This document shows positions 20,311-30,231 of a stretch of DNA of 64,000 nucleotides, in pieces. Position 1 is the stretch's first letter; every line of letters starts with the position of its first letter. This DNA comes from an uncultured Flavobacteriales bacterium (GTDB lineage Bacteria; Bacteroidota; Bacteroidia; Flavobacteriales_D; Crocinitomicaceae): positions 1 through 64,000 of the forward strand of contig CAJWRM010000009.1 in assembly GCA_913046365.1 (NCBI GenBank), in the 5' to 3' direction. The notes beneath the pieces were generated by a model. The model ran no database searches, was not told the DNA's origin, and was given only the letters and a program-made list of their open reading frames with translations. Both the position numbers and the translations under genes were made by a program.

Positions 20311-23225
20311 TGCGGAATATTCTCACATTCTTGCTTTTTGTGTCTTTTTTTACACATAGTTGGGCTCAAGTTGTAATCATGGGTGACGATGGCTTCCCAG
20401 AAAATAATCCCATGGATTGCAATAATTTCGGTATTACGGGTACTAATTTTCAAGACCCCGGTGGTACAGGTAATTATCCGCCCAACTTCAACGATACGAC
20501 TGTTTTTTGTCCAGACTTGAATCTTGGAACAAAAGCTTCTATAACCTTTGCTATTGATGTAGGTTCTGGTTCTGGATTTGAATTTGATGTTGATGGCTCT
20601 GATTTTATTCAAGTTTACGATGGACCTAATACGAATGCTCCTCTTCTTGGGATTCATAATTCCGTAACTGATCCAACGGGTTTTACCTACCAAGCTAGTT
20701 GGAATAATCCTTCGGGATGTTTAACTGTTGTTTTTATCACTGACGGAGCAGGTGAGGGAACGGGTTGGCTCGCGAATGCATCTTGTGGAAACCAATTTCA
20801 ACCATTTGAAGCCCATATGGAGGCTTATGTAAATGGTGTTGGCCCAGACGCTATAAATCCTGTAGATACAGGGTTCGTGGATATATGCTTTGGAGACAGT
20901 ATTTTGTTTGTTGCAAAACCTATTTTCCAGAATTCTTTAGACTCTACTGGTTATGGTTATTCTCAAAATGTTGATTCGGATATTGATTTTGAATGGAATA
21001 TTACCGATGGAAATGTTTATCCGAATAATGATTCTATTTGGTTTACTCCGCCTGATAGGGCAGGCTATCTAGTTGACTTAAAAATAGAAGATCAATTCCC
21101 CCTGAATGAGCGTGTTAGAAGCAAAGTAAGGGTATCCTTGCTACCTAGCTTTGCAGGAACAGGACCATTACAAGATTCGGTTTGTTTAGGAGCCAGTACA
21201 ACCCTTATTGGTGGTGTTACATCACAAGATACTGTCGGTATTGAAATTCCTTCTGGTTCATTTGAATTGGGAGGTAATTTTGCGGGATTGACCTACTTGC
21301 CAGATGGTTCGGGTCAACAATACCAAGCACCCATTACTATTAATGGATTTCCGGGAGGTTCTACAATAACGAATGATCAAGACCTGAACCAGGTTTGTAT
21401 AACCATGGAGCATTCTTATTTGGGTGATTTAGAAATTTGGTTGCAGTGTCCGAATGGCACCACAGTTCCCCTTGTAAATTCATACACCGGAGGTTTTTTA
21501 CCAGGAGGAAGCTCGGGCTTTGGTACCTACATGGGTGATCCTATAGACGATTCAGGTGGGGGTGGTCCAGGTGAGGGTTGGGAATATTGTTTTAGTTCAG
21601 TTTTTAATGATATTAATGGTTCAATCACCAACAATCTGGGTAACACAATACCCGCTCCTAATTTCGGTAATAATGGACCATCTATAAATCCTAACAATGT
21701 ATACCAACCGGAAACCTCATTTAACTCGCTTATTGGATGTCCTGTTAACGGTAATTGGACAATTTTTGTACAAGACAACATTGGTATTGATGATGGTTAT
21801 ATTTTTGAATGGGGATTATTTTTTGATGCATCATATTTTCCTGGCTTAGGTTCTTATCAAACCTCTGCAGATACAAGTTGGTGGAACAATGATCCTACCA
21901 TTATTTCTGGACAAAACGATACTTCCATTGTTGTTGAACCAACATCAATTGGAACCTACAGCTATGTTTTTAATATTATTGACGATTATGGCTGTCCTTA
22001 TGACACAACTGTTTCATTTACGGTAACCGAAGGGCCTGAAATATTTCCTGATACTATTGCCTGCGATTTAGCTTTTCAAGTTTCGGGAACTGTAGCCTTT
22101 AGTGGAGGAGAGTGGTCAACCCTTGATACGGCTATTACAATAAGCAATAGTTTATTAGACAATCCCTTAATTACTTCTTCTTCAGGAGGGTATTTTGATG
22201 TCTCTTACACTGACAACGAATGTAATGTTACCGTGACTTCTCAAATTCATTATCCTCCTTATTTGTTTATTGAAATGCCCGATACAAATGTCTGCGAAGG
22301 TTCCAATTTTGAGCTTGTTCCAATTGTTACAGCGCAGGATTTAGACTCAGGTTACGTTCCCTATATTGAATATAGCTGGAATGATGGTAGTATGGATTCC
22401 ACTTTAATGGTAAATAATGCAGGTCTTTATGAATTTGATGTTACTAATGAGTGTTACGTTGTTTCAGATGATTTCACAATTTTACCACTTCCTACAATTC
22501 AAAATGACACTATAGTTTGTGATTATGCTTTTCAAATTACGGGAACCAATGCCCCTAATGGTGGTTTTTGGTCTTCCTCGAGTACTGAAATCGATGTCTC
22601 TGGTAATGTTTTAAACCCAAACGTAAGCACTTCATTGGCAGGTGTTTATGACTTAACCTTTACAGATCCCATATGTGTGAATGACCAAACTATTTTTGTT
22701 TCTTTTCCACCAAATTATAACGTTGTGGCTATGGATACTAGTGTTTGTTTTGGTTCGATGGTTAATCTAGCTGCAATTCCTATTCCAGATCCAGTTCAAG
22801 CAGGATATCCACTTGACTATTTAATTAATTGGAGTAATGGCGAGGAGGGGTCTGTTATTTCTGTGAATGAGGAAGGGATTTATACGGTAACACTCAACCA
22901 TCAGTGTGGAGTTGCGACTGATGATTCTGAATTGTTGTTTTATGGTTGTGATCTTGAAGTACCTAATGTTATTGTATTGTCTTCAACGGTGGGTAACAAT
23001 GAGTTTTTTGTCAACTACAACGGAATTGAAGAATTCAATTGTATAATTTTAAATAGATGGGGGAATGTAATCCATCAATATACTGATCCTGCCGGTATTT
23101 GGGATGGGACGAATCAAAAAACTGGAAAGCTTGCAACAGAAGGCACTTATTTCTATAAAGTCGATGCAACCTTTGAAGGAGGAGAAGCCGTACAAAAGCA
23201 TGGGTTTGTTGTGCTGAAATACTAA
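20307..23225 (+). CDS. Large secreted protein: CUB-like domain, proprotein-convertase P-domain, T9SS type B (gliding-associated) C-terminal sorting domain
   Basis: ORF opens at 20274 but ATG 20307 precedes the signal peptide 'MMRNILTFLLFVSFFTHSWAQ'; P-domain 'QVCITMEHSYLGDLEIWLQCPNGT...GCPVNGNWTIFVQDNIGIDDGYIFEWGLFF'; C-terminus 'ILNRWGNVIHQYTDPAGIWDGTNQKTGKLATEGTYFYKV'. Confidence 0.88.
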   Translation: MMRNILTFLLFVSFFTHSWAQVVIMGDDGFPENNPMDCNNFGITGTNFQDPGGTGNYPPNFNDTTVFCPDLNLGTKASITFAIDVGSGSGFEFDVDGSDFIQVYDGPNTNAPLLGIHNSVTDPTGFTYQASWNNPSGCLTVVFITDGAGEGTGWLANASCGNQFQPFEAHMEAYVNGVGPDAINPVDTGFVDICFGDSILFVAKPIFQNSLDSTGYGYSQNVDSDIDFEWNITDGNVYPNNDSIWFTPPDRAGYLVDLKIEDQFPLNERVRSKVRVSLLPSFAGTGPLQDSVCLGASTTLIGGVTSQDTVGIEIPSGSFELGGNFAGLTYLPDGSGQQYQAPITINGFPGGSTITNDQDLNQVCITMEHSYLGDLEIWLQCPNGTTVPLVNSYTGGFLPGGSSGFGTYMGDPIDDSGGGGPGEGWEYCFSSVFNDINGSITNNLGNTIPAPNFGNNGPSINPNNVYQPETSFNSLIGCPVNGNWTIFVQDNIGIDDGYIFEWGLFFDASYFPGLGSYQTSADTSWWNNDPTIISGQNDTSIVVEPTSIGTYSYVFNIIDDYGCPYDTTVSFTVTEGPEIFPDTIACDLAFQVSGTVAFSGGEWSTLDTAITISNSLLDNPLITSSSGGYFDVSYTDNECNVTVTSQIHYPPYLFIEMPDTNVCEGSNFELVPIVTAQDLDSGYVPYIEYSWNDGSMDSTLMVNNAGLYEFDVTNECYVVSDDFTILPLPTIQNDTIVCDYAFQITGTNAPNGGFWSSSSTEIDVSGNVLNPNVSTSLAGVYDLTFTDPICVNDQTIFVSFPPNYNVVAMDTSVCFGSMVNLAAIPIPDPVQAGYPLDYLINWSNGEEGSVISVNEEGIYTVTLNHQCGVATDDSELLFYGCDLEVPNVIVLSSTVGNNEFFVNYNGIEEFNCIILNRWGNVIHQYTDPAGIWDGTNQKTGKLATEGTYFYKVDATFEGGEAVQKHGFVVLKY

Positions 23226-23241
23226 GAAACACTTAACTTTG
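23209..23241 (+). promoter_or_regulatory. Predicted hutU promoter (TTG / TAACTTTG)
   Basis: TAACTTTG at 23234-23241 with TTG at 23209, 22-nt spacer; hutU ATG at 23264. Confidence 0.5.
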
Positions 23242-23263
23242 TATTTCTAACTAATCAAGAAAT

Positions 23264-25270
23264 ATGAAGCCGTTTGCTCAAGAAATCCTGGAAGGAATAC
23301 CTGCTCAAATTCCTGCAGAAAAACCAATAGAACCATCTATAAATCACGCTCCTAAGCGCAAAGAGATTCTTAATGTTGAGGAAAAAAAACTTGCCTTAAG
23401 GAATGCGTTGCGCTATTTTCCTAAAGAACAGCACGATCAATTGATTTCAGAATTCTTGAATGAATTAAATGTATATGGACGCATCTATATGCATAGATAC
23501 CGTCCCAATCATGAGATTACAGCGCGTCCTATTTCAGAGTATCCGGGTAAATGTATGGAGGCAAAGGCAATCATGCTGATGATTCAAAACAACCTGAGCT
23601 TGGCAGTTGCTCAACACCCTCATGAGCTCATTACTTATGGAGGAAATGGTTCTGTATTTCAGAATTGGATTCAATACCGATTGACCATGAAGTATTTATC
23701 AGAAATGACTGAAGAGCAAACCTTAGTTATGAATTCAGGTCATCCTCAAGGCTTGTTTCCTTCGCACAAAAATGCTCCTCGTGTTGTCATTTCAAATGGA
23801 ATGATGATCCCTAATTATTCAAAACCAGATGATTGGGAAAAGTTTAATGCATTGGGGGTAACTCAATATGGCCAGATGACTGCTGGTTCGTATATGTATA
23901 TTGGTCCACAAGGAATCGTTCACGGGACAACAATAACTGTACTAAATGCCATTCGGAAAATGACAAAGCCCAATGAATCTACACAAGGTAAGCTGTTTGT
24001 TACAGCTGGACTTGGTGGCATGTCAGGAGCTCAACCAAAAGCTGGAAATATTGCCGGTGTCATTTCGGTAACCGCAGAGGTTAATCCTAAGGCGGCTAGA
24101 ACTCGTCATGATCAAGGTTGGGTTGATGAGGTAATAGAAGATTTAGATGAGCTTTGCGAACGTGTTCAAAAGGCAAAAGAAGATTTAGAGGTAGTTTCAA
24201 TTGCCTATCTAGGTAATATTGTAGATGTATGGGAGAAGTTTGATACTAATAACATTCATATTGATTTGGGATCGGATCAAACCTCTTTGCATAATCCATG
24301 GGCTGGAGGGTATTACCCTGTTGGACAAAGTTTTGAAGATTCAAATGAAATGATGTCTTCAGACCCTGATTTATTTAAGAAAAAAGTTCAAGCCAGTTTA
24401 ATACGCCATGCATCTGCGATTCAAAGAAACACAGATAAAGGAACTTATTTCTTTGATTACGGCAATGCCTTTTTATTGGAAGCGACTCGAGCAGGAGCAG
24501 CATTAAGAGCCGAAAATGGAGATGATTTTATTTATCCTTCATATGTACAAGATATTTTAGGACCTATGTGCTTTGATTTTGGTTTTGGTCCATTTCGCTG
24601 GGTTTGTGCTTCTGGGAAACAAAGTGATTTGGATAAAACAGATGAAATTGCTTGCGCAGTTTTAGAAGAAATGATGCAAACGAGCCCTCCCGAAATAAAG
24701 CAGCAAATGGCTGATAATATTCAATGGATAAAGGGTGCTCGTGAAAATCAATTGGTAGTGGGTTCAAAGGCAAGAATCTTATATGCTGATGCGGAAGGTC
24801 GAATGAAAATAGCTGAGGCCTTTAATCAAGCGATCAAAGAAAATAAAATTGGACCTGTTGTTCTCGGTCGTGACCATCACGACGTTTCTGGAACCGATTC
24901 GCCTTATCGCGAGACCTCGAATATCTATGATGGGTCTAGATATACAGCGGATATGGCTATACAAAATGTAATAGGAGATAGCTTCAGAGGCGCTACATGG
25001 GTTTCTATCCATAATGGTGGTGGTGTTGGTTGGGGAGAGGTCATCAATGGTGGTTTTGGAATGCTTATCGACGGTAGTGAAAAGTCATCTCAACATATCA
25101 AGCAAATGTTGCATTGGGATGTCAACAATGGAATTGCAAGGAGAAGCTGGGCTAGAAATGAAAATGCAAATTTCGCCATCGCAAGGGCAATGGAAAAAGA
25201 ACCGCTTTTAAAGGTTACAATGCCTCAAAAAGTTGAGGATGATTTGCTTTCAAAATTAGATATTTCTTAA
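23264..25270 (+). CDS. hutU: Urocanate hydratase
   Basis: 'ITYGGNGSVFQNWIQYRLTMKYLSEMTEEQTLVMNSGHPQGLFPSH', 'TAGLGGMSGAQPKA', 'DHHDVSGTDSPYRETSNI', 'HNGGGVGWGEVINGGFGM'. Confidence 0.97.
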   Translation: MKPFAQEILEGIPAQIPAEKPIEPSINHAPKRKEILNVEEKKLALRNALRYFPKEQHDQLISEFLNELNVYGRIYMHRYRPNHEITARPISEYPGKCMEAKAIMLMIQNNLSLAVAQHPHELITYGGNGSVFQNWIQYRLTMKYLSEMTEEQTLVMNSGHPQGLFPSHKNAPRVVISNGMMIPNYSKPDDWEKFNALGVTQYGQMTAGSYMYIGPQGIVHGTTITVLNAIRKMTKPNESTQGKLFVTAGLGGMSGAQPKAGNIAGVISVTAEVNPKAARTRHDQGWVDEVIEDLDELCERVQKAKEDLEVVSIAYLGNIVDVWEKFDTNNIHIDLGSDQTSLHNPWAGGYYPVGQSFEDSNEMMSSDPDLFKKKVQASLIRHASAIQRNTDKGTYFFDYGNAFLLEATRAGAALRAENGDDFIYPSYVQDILGPMCFDFGFGPFRWVCASGKQSDLDKTDEIACAVLEEMMQTSPPEIKQQMADNIQWIKGARENQLVVGSKARILYADAEGRMKIAEAFNQAIKENKIGPVVLGRDHHDVSGTDSPYRETSNIYDGSRYTADMAIQNVIGDSFRGATWVSIHNGGGVGWGEVINGGFGMLIDGSEKSSQHIKQMLHWDVNNGIARRSWARNENANFAIARAMEKEPLLKVTMPQKVEDDLLSKLDIS

Positions 25271-26820
25271 TGAAGCCTCAGTGGTTTCATGGTTATTACT
25301 GGTTAATTTTATTGGCGCTATTATTATATGTTCCCCTCATTTTATTTGGCGGATTTGGAACTTCAGATGATTTGTCGCTTGTGGCCCATGTTGGTTCTGA
25401 TTATTGGCAAGATTTAAAATATAGTCTTTCGAGATCTGGTCATGTTTCACGACCCATATATGGCCTCATACAAACGACCGCGCTTCACTTATTTGGTTCA
25501 GGTTATTTGCTTTATAATATTTTTCGCCTATTACTATGGACAGCTCTTGTTTATATTGCCCATCTTGTTTTTAAAAAGTCATTAGGAAGGAATAGAGGAT
25601 TGTTGTTTTTGTTTTTTTTATCCTTTCCCATTTTTGCTTCTTCCCAGCTATTTAATGCGATGCAAACGGGATATATATTGTCGATCATCTTTTTTCTTTT
25701 AGCGCTTAGATCTACTCAAAACCAAAATAGGAAGGGTACATTTCGTTTTTATTTCATTTATTTTTCGTGGTCTTTATTGGCTTTACTTTCTTGTGAAATA
25801 GTTTTCCCCTTGTTCCTTTTTCCGCTATTACAGCTATGGAGCAATTCCAAGAGCATCGTAAGGTTCAGGAATATATTGTTTACAACCGGATTAGTTTTTA
25901 TAGCTGTACTCATTTTAAAGTTCGTGATTGGGCCATACTATCAGATTGGTGACGAAGTATATGGTTTTTCTTTATCTCATCATTCTATTTTACAAGGCTT
26001 CTATTATTTCTTTGCAATGTTTGTCGAGATTCCTTTGCTCTTGTTGGAGGTGATTCCCTTTTACGTATCTGAACCCTTATTATGGATGAGCTTATTAGTT
26101 ATTCCTTTGGTGTATTGCTCAAATTTAGCATCTAATACGAAATGGGACCAAAGAACCTTTCTGCATGCATTAATTACAATTTTTGCTTGCTGTTTCATTT
26201 TTGTTCTTTCGAATTATCCGGCAGTAACTTATGGTTTATATAACAAAATGCTTCTTCCTAGTCATTTATTTATGTCCCTTGTCCTAGCTTTAGTTTGTAT
26301 ATGGCTTTTAAATAGTAGATTCTATCTTTTGTCTTATGTCATTGCTGTCTTATGGTTTGCCTCAATGGAAATGCAGGTGATTAATACCATTCGTTCTTGG
26401 GATAAAAGAACAGAGGTGTATGAGGATTTAGTCCCTTTGTTAGATAAACAGAATACCTTAGATTACGTATTTGTTGAGGTACCATATTTCTTAAATTCAA
26501 ATTATAATAATGAGCCTGTTTTTTCACTTACTAAGGATTTCCAAGGTGGTCTTACGTTAAATGGTTATCGTGGCGATTCAGATTATATATTCACTTATAC
26601 CCCAAGGATGCTAGACAACCCTAATTACTGGTATCGGCATAATATTCATACAATTATTCAAGAATTGAATATCGATAGTTTTACTTTCTTTTCAGTGAAA
26701 GGAGAGAAGCGTAATTTTACGAATATAGATCAATTTAAAGTGAGCCATTACCCAAACTTGAGATACGAATGTATTAGAGCAGAGCTTCGTTCTTTAATCT
26801 CTAAAAGTTTTAAGAAATGA
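25270..26820 (+). CDS. Hypothetical polytopic membrane protein (glycosyltransferase-like architecture)
   Basis: 516 aa, many TM helices, soluble C-terminus; start overlaps the hutU stop (TAATG). Confidence 0.65.
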   Translation: MKPQWFHGYYWLILLALLLYVPLILFGGFGTSDDLSLVAHVGSDYWQDLKYSLSRSGHVSRPIYGLIQTTALHLFGSGYLLYNIFRLLLWTALVYIAHLVFKKSLGRNRGLLFLFFLSFPIFASSQLFNAMQTGYILSIIFFLLALRSTQNQNRKGTFRFYFIYFSWSLLALLSCEIVFPLFLFPLLQLWSNSKSIVRFRNILFTTGLVFIAVLILKFVIGPYYQIGDEVYGFSLSHHSILQGFYYFFAMFVEIPLLLLEVIPFYVSEPLLWMSLLVIPLVYCSNLASNTKWDQRTFLHALITIFACCFIFVLSNYPAVTYGLYNKMLLPSHLFMSLVLALVCIWLLNSRFYLLSYVIAVLWFASMEMQVINTIRSWDKRTEVYEDLVPLLDKQNTLDYVFVEVPYFLNSNYNNEPVFSLTKDFQGGLTLNGYRGDSDYIFTYTPRMLDNPNYWYRHNIHTIIQELNIDSFTFFSVKGEKRNFTNIDQFKVSHYPNLRYECIRAELRSLISKSFKK

Positions 26821-27890
26821 AGTTTTTGGTTTTTTATTGCATGGTTTTTTTTTCTAGCCTTTCTTTTGCACAACTCCCAAGTGATGATACTCCGTTGAAT
26901 GAAATTAGAATTTTAGCTTCACACAATAGCTATAAAAAGAGGCCTCACCATAAGGTTTTACGTTTCTTGAAAAAGTTTCAGGATAAGCTAGGTGATCAAA
27001 ACAATCCTGATTATATTGATTATGGACATTTGCCTTTTTCAGAGCAATTTAATGACTATGGGATTAGAGGGATAGAGCTTGATGTCAATTATGATCCTGA
27101 GGGGGGGCGATACAAACGCAGGCGGGTCAATTTATTCCTATTTGGTCAAAGACAACGTCTAAAAAGAGGGGGGTTAAAGAAGCCTGGATTTAAAATATTA
27201 CACATTTCCGATGTAGACTTTGAAACCAATTATTTAACGCTTAAATCTGCCTTAAAAGATTTGAAGACTTGGAGCGAAGCACATTCTGGTCACTTACCAA
27301 TTTATATCAATATCGAGGCTAAAGGCTCTCATCCTGCTGATGAATCTAAAGCACTCAAATTTTTGGGCTTTAAAACTTGTATCCCATTTGATTCTATGGC
27401 ATATGTGAAATTAGAGGCTGAAATCAGGTCGGTGCTCAATCCAAATCAGATTTATAGTCCGAAGCATTTTAAGGATACGTGTTTAAGTTTGAGGTCAAGA
27501 ATTAATACCATAGGGTGGCCAGCGCTAAAAGAGGTAAAGGGGAAGTTTATTTTTGTCTTAGAAGGCAGTAATCAACATTTATACAAATCTTTTATTGAGC
27601 CTATCATGTTTTATTATGGTGACATTAATGACAAAAACACGGTCTTTTTATTAAGAAACAATGCCGTTACTAGCAGGGCGGATATTCATAATCTTGTTCC
27701 AAATTTCATTATTAGAACAAGGTCAGATTCTGGGACAAGAGAATCGAGAGAGAATGATTATCACACCTGGGAGTCTGCTTTAAAAAGTCATGCACAGATT
27801 ATTTCTACAGATTATTATAAAGCAGATTCAAGATTTAGCTCATACAGGGTAGGCTTCCCTAATGGCCTGTTTGGGCTGCTAAATCCTTAA
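26817..27890 (+). CDS. Secreted Ca2+-dependent phosphoinositide-specific phospholipase C-like protein
   Basis: Signal peptide; 'NEIRILASHNSYKKRPHHKVL', 'YGIRGIELDVNYDPEGG', 'KILHISDVDFETNYLTLKSALKDLKTWSEAHSGHLPIYINIEAKGS'. Confidence 0.78.
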   Translation: MKFLVFYCMVFFSSLSFAQLPSDDTPLNEIRILASHNSYKKRPHHKVLRFLKKFQDKLGDQNNPDYIDYGHLPFSEQFNDYGIRGIELDVNYDPEGGRYKRRRVNLFLFGQRQRLKRGGLKKPGFKILHISDVDFETNYLTLKSALKDLKTWSEAHSGHLPIYINIEAKGSHPADESKALKFLGFKTCIPFDSMAYVKLEAEIRSVLNPNQIYSPKHFKDTCLSLRSRINTIGWPALKEVKGKFIFVLEGSNQHLYKSFIEPIMFYYGDINDKNTVFLLRNNAVTSRADIHNLVPNFIIRTRSDSGTRESRENDYHTWESALKSHAQIISTDYYKADSRFSSYRVGFPNGLFGLLNP

Positions 27891-30140
27891 TTAATTCCTA
27901 ACGCTAAGCTGTAACAGCTTTCTGTTGTCGATAATATCTGCTTTCTTGTATAAACCATTAATCAAAAAGCTTTCTTCAGAGGGCTTTCTATTTTGGTTGT
28001 AATTGATGGGAGATTTAACCATTTTACCGATTAACTCTGTATTCATTTGTTCTTTTTCAACCTTAAAGCTTTTCTTGTCAACAGGTACATTTGCTGACTT
28101 TATAAATATCTTATAAACACCATTTTCCCCCGCCATTGCATCAAGAGAGATGTTTTCCTTGTTGTTCTTCTCTGAAAATAATGCACCTCCGATTTTAGGG
28201 TCTATATTGTTTAGGCTCTTCAATGTAACTGATGGAGACTGAACCTGTAAATTCTGTTCTTTTACAAGGTCTTGAATTGATTTCCCTTCGAATTCCTTTA
28301 CAATCATTTGGGCTTTCAAGTCTCGCACATAATTCTTTCGAATTTCATCTTCAACTTCATTAAAGCTTGGTGATCCTTTGGACCTTGTTGAATAGACCAT
28401 GCCAATCACATAGGTGTTTTTATCTCTTATCGGTCGACCGACAAGGGTCCCGACTTGCGCTCCTTCTTTGTATGCCGCTCTAATTAGACGATCTCCAGCA
28501 CTTACAGTATTTAAGTAGTTTTCAGGAACGACAGGACTGTTATCTGTTAATTTTACTGCTCTCGGCTTATAGGATTTAGCCCTTACAATCGAATCAAAAA
28601 AGCTTCTGATTTCTTTCTGTGATTTCAATTTAGTAATTCCTTGATAAAGGGAGCTAAGCATATTGTCGGACTCTTTTTCTTTTAAACTCATCGTTTCTTC
28701 CGAAGGTTTGAATTCCTTAAAAATGGTTGCCAGTTTTGGTAGGCTCTTTTCATCCTTTTCAAGAACTTCAACAATGTGCGTTCCCAATTTAGACTGAACA
28801 ATTCCAATTGTACCTACTGGATTATTGGTGCAAAACGCTGAAATCTCATTTCCGTAAAATTTCGTTCTATTTTGCTCAGGATAGTTTAAAGTAAGTTCTA
28901 GTAAGTTGTCAAATTCAACACTTGCATCGGCAGAGTTTGTTCTAGCTAAGTTTTCAAACAAGGGATTTCTATCTTTTATTTTTTGTAGCTGACCAAGCAA
29001 AGTTTTAGATAAGGCAACAATCATAGCTGAGTCTCTTTCTGCACTAACTTCCAAAAGGATGTGTCTTGCTTTGATCCGTGAAGGTGTTTTTCCTAAGACC
29101 TTTGATACTGCATAATAGTTCAAACCATTTGTTTTGGTCTTCATTTTTGGACCACAGGCATAAGGTCCTACAATAGTACCGGCAGGTGCGTTGGCAAAAG
29201 TGCTATCCATATTCTTGGGGTAGGTAAACAGTTCTTCAGCTTTAAAGTGTGCTTCAGGAACAAAGGTCGATCTTGAATTAAAGAAGGATAGCTTGATGTC
29301 GCTTTTTGAATTCGAATAAATCGTATCGTTCTTTGCATTTTGTAATCCTTCTTTTAAGGATGCATACATTGTATTGAAATTGGCTGTATCCTTGGCTGAA
29401 GGAGATTCATCAATGCTGAAGAATTTAACCACCTTGTATGCCTCATCGCTTTGGTATTTTGAATCCCATTTATGATCCGAAAAATATGCTGAAAGCTCTG
29501 CCTCTTTGACCTCTATATTCTCATTTGGAATACTATTCGTGTTTTTTAAGACATAGTCAATGTTTTTTCTTGCATTCTTTGCCGCGTAATCGTCCTCTGC
29601 TTCTATCGTTGAAACATATATCCCTTGTGAAACAACATCCAGATATTTTTGACGCATTCTCTGGTTAGCATAATAGCGCTTGATATCTTTCCATTGCCCC
29701 TTATCTTTTTTGATTTCACTAAGCTGCTTTTTTAATTTTACACGTCCGTCAATTTTAGATTGCTCCGTGATTTGGCCCGTTACTGAATCTGTAAAAAAGG
29801 ATCTTATATTTTGGTCTGGACAAATATCAAATCCATCTGTCGCCATCAGATAGCTATTGAGTTCTTTATCTGAAACCGATATTCCTAATCCCTGATATTC
29901 CTTAGTCATCACAAGCGAATCCACTAATATCGGCCAGGCAGATTCTTGGTATCTCGACCTAAGATAGTTATAACGGTTGAGGTCTACTTTTTCTCCAAAA
30001 ACATGACCAACGCCATATTCCCCTTCAACACCGCCACCTCTGGTGCTAAAGTAATCTCCCGCAATAAAAGCGAGTAATGCAAGTCCAATAATGATTACAA
30101 GAAGAACTGACTTCTCTCTGATTTTACCAATTAATGCCAT
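27891..30140 (-). CDS. Peptidylprolyl isomerase, SurA/PpiD-like
   Basis: N-terminal TM 'MALIGKIREKSVLLVIIIGLALLAFIAGDYF'; PpiC-type 'KARHILLEVSAERDSAMIVALSKTLLGQLQ'; SurA_N-like region. Confidence 0.88.
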   Translation of the reverse strand: MALIGKIREKSVLLVIIIGLALLAFIAGDYFSTRGGGVEGEYGVGHVFGEKVDLNRYNYLRSRYQESAWPILVDSLVMTKEYQGLGISVSDKELNSYLMATDGFDICPDQNIRSFFTDSVTGQITEQSKIDGRVKLKKQLSEIKKDKGQWKDIKRYYANQRMRQKYLDVVSQGIYVSTIEAEDDYAAKNARKNIDYVLKNTNSIPNENIEVKEAELSAYFSDHKWDSKYQSDEAYKVVKFFSIDESPSAKDTANFNTMYASLKEGLQNAKNDTIYSNSKSDIKLSFFNSRSTFVPEAHFKAEELFTYPKNMDSTFANAPAGTIVGPYACGPKMKTKTNGLNYYAVSKVLGKTPSRIKARHILLEVSAERDSAMIVALSKTLLGQLQKIKDRNPLFENLARTNSADASVEFDNLLELTLNYPEQNRTKFYGNEISAFCTNNPVGTIGIVQSKLGTHIVEVLEKDEKSLPKLATIFKEFKPSEETMSLKEKESDNMLSSLYQGITKLKSQKEIRSFFDSIVRAKSYKPRAVKLTDNSPVVPENYLNTVSAGDRLIRAAYKEGAQVGTLVGRPIRDKNTYVIGMVYSTRSKGSPSFNEVEDEIRKNYVRDLKAQMIVKEFEGKSIQDLVKEQNLQVQSPSVTLKSLNNIDPKIGGALFSEKNNKENISLDAMAGENGVYKIFIKSANVPVDKKSFKVEKEQMNTELIGKMVKSPINYNQNRKPSEESFLINGLYKKADIIDNRKLLQLSVRN

Positions 30141-30162
30141 AGCTGTTAATAATTTTAGTCTG

Positions 30163-30170
30163 CAAACATA
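30163..30170 (-). promoter_or_regulatory. -7 element TATGTTTG upstream of the PPIase gene
   Basis: Exact TAnnTTTG on the - strand, about 23 nt before the ATG. Confidence 0.4.
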
Positions 30171-30204
30171 CTAAGATTTAATGAGAAAGTGCAGTAAAAC
30201 CAAT

Positions 30205-30231
30205 AAAAAAAGGCCTATCGGCCTTTTCCTT
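30205..30231 (-). terminator. Intrinsic terminator overlapping the 3' end of the 1498-aa repeat protein gene
   Basis: Minus strand AAAAGGCC-GATA-GGCCTTTTTTT; GGCC/GGCC stem with flanking A/T tracts; stop codon at 30215-30217 is inside the hairpin. Confidence 0.75.

Noticed and set aside
20286-20693. 135-aa - strand ORF opposite the T9SS protein
   Set aside because: Shadow ORF of a strongly supported coding gene; Ile/Arg-rich product with no domain signature.
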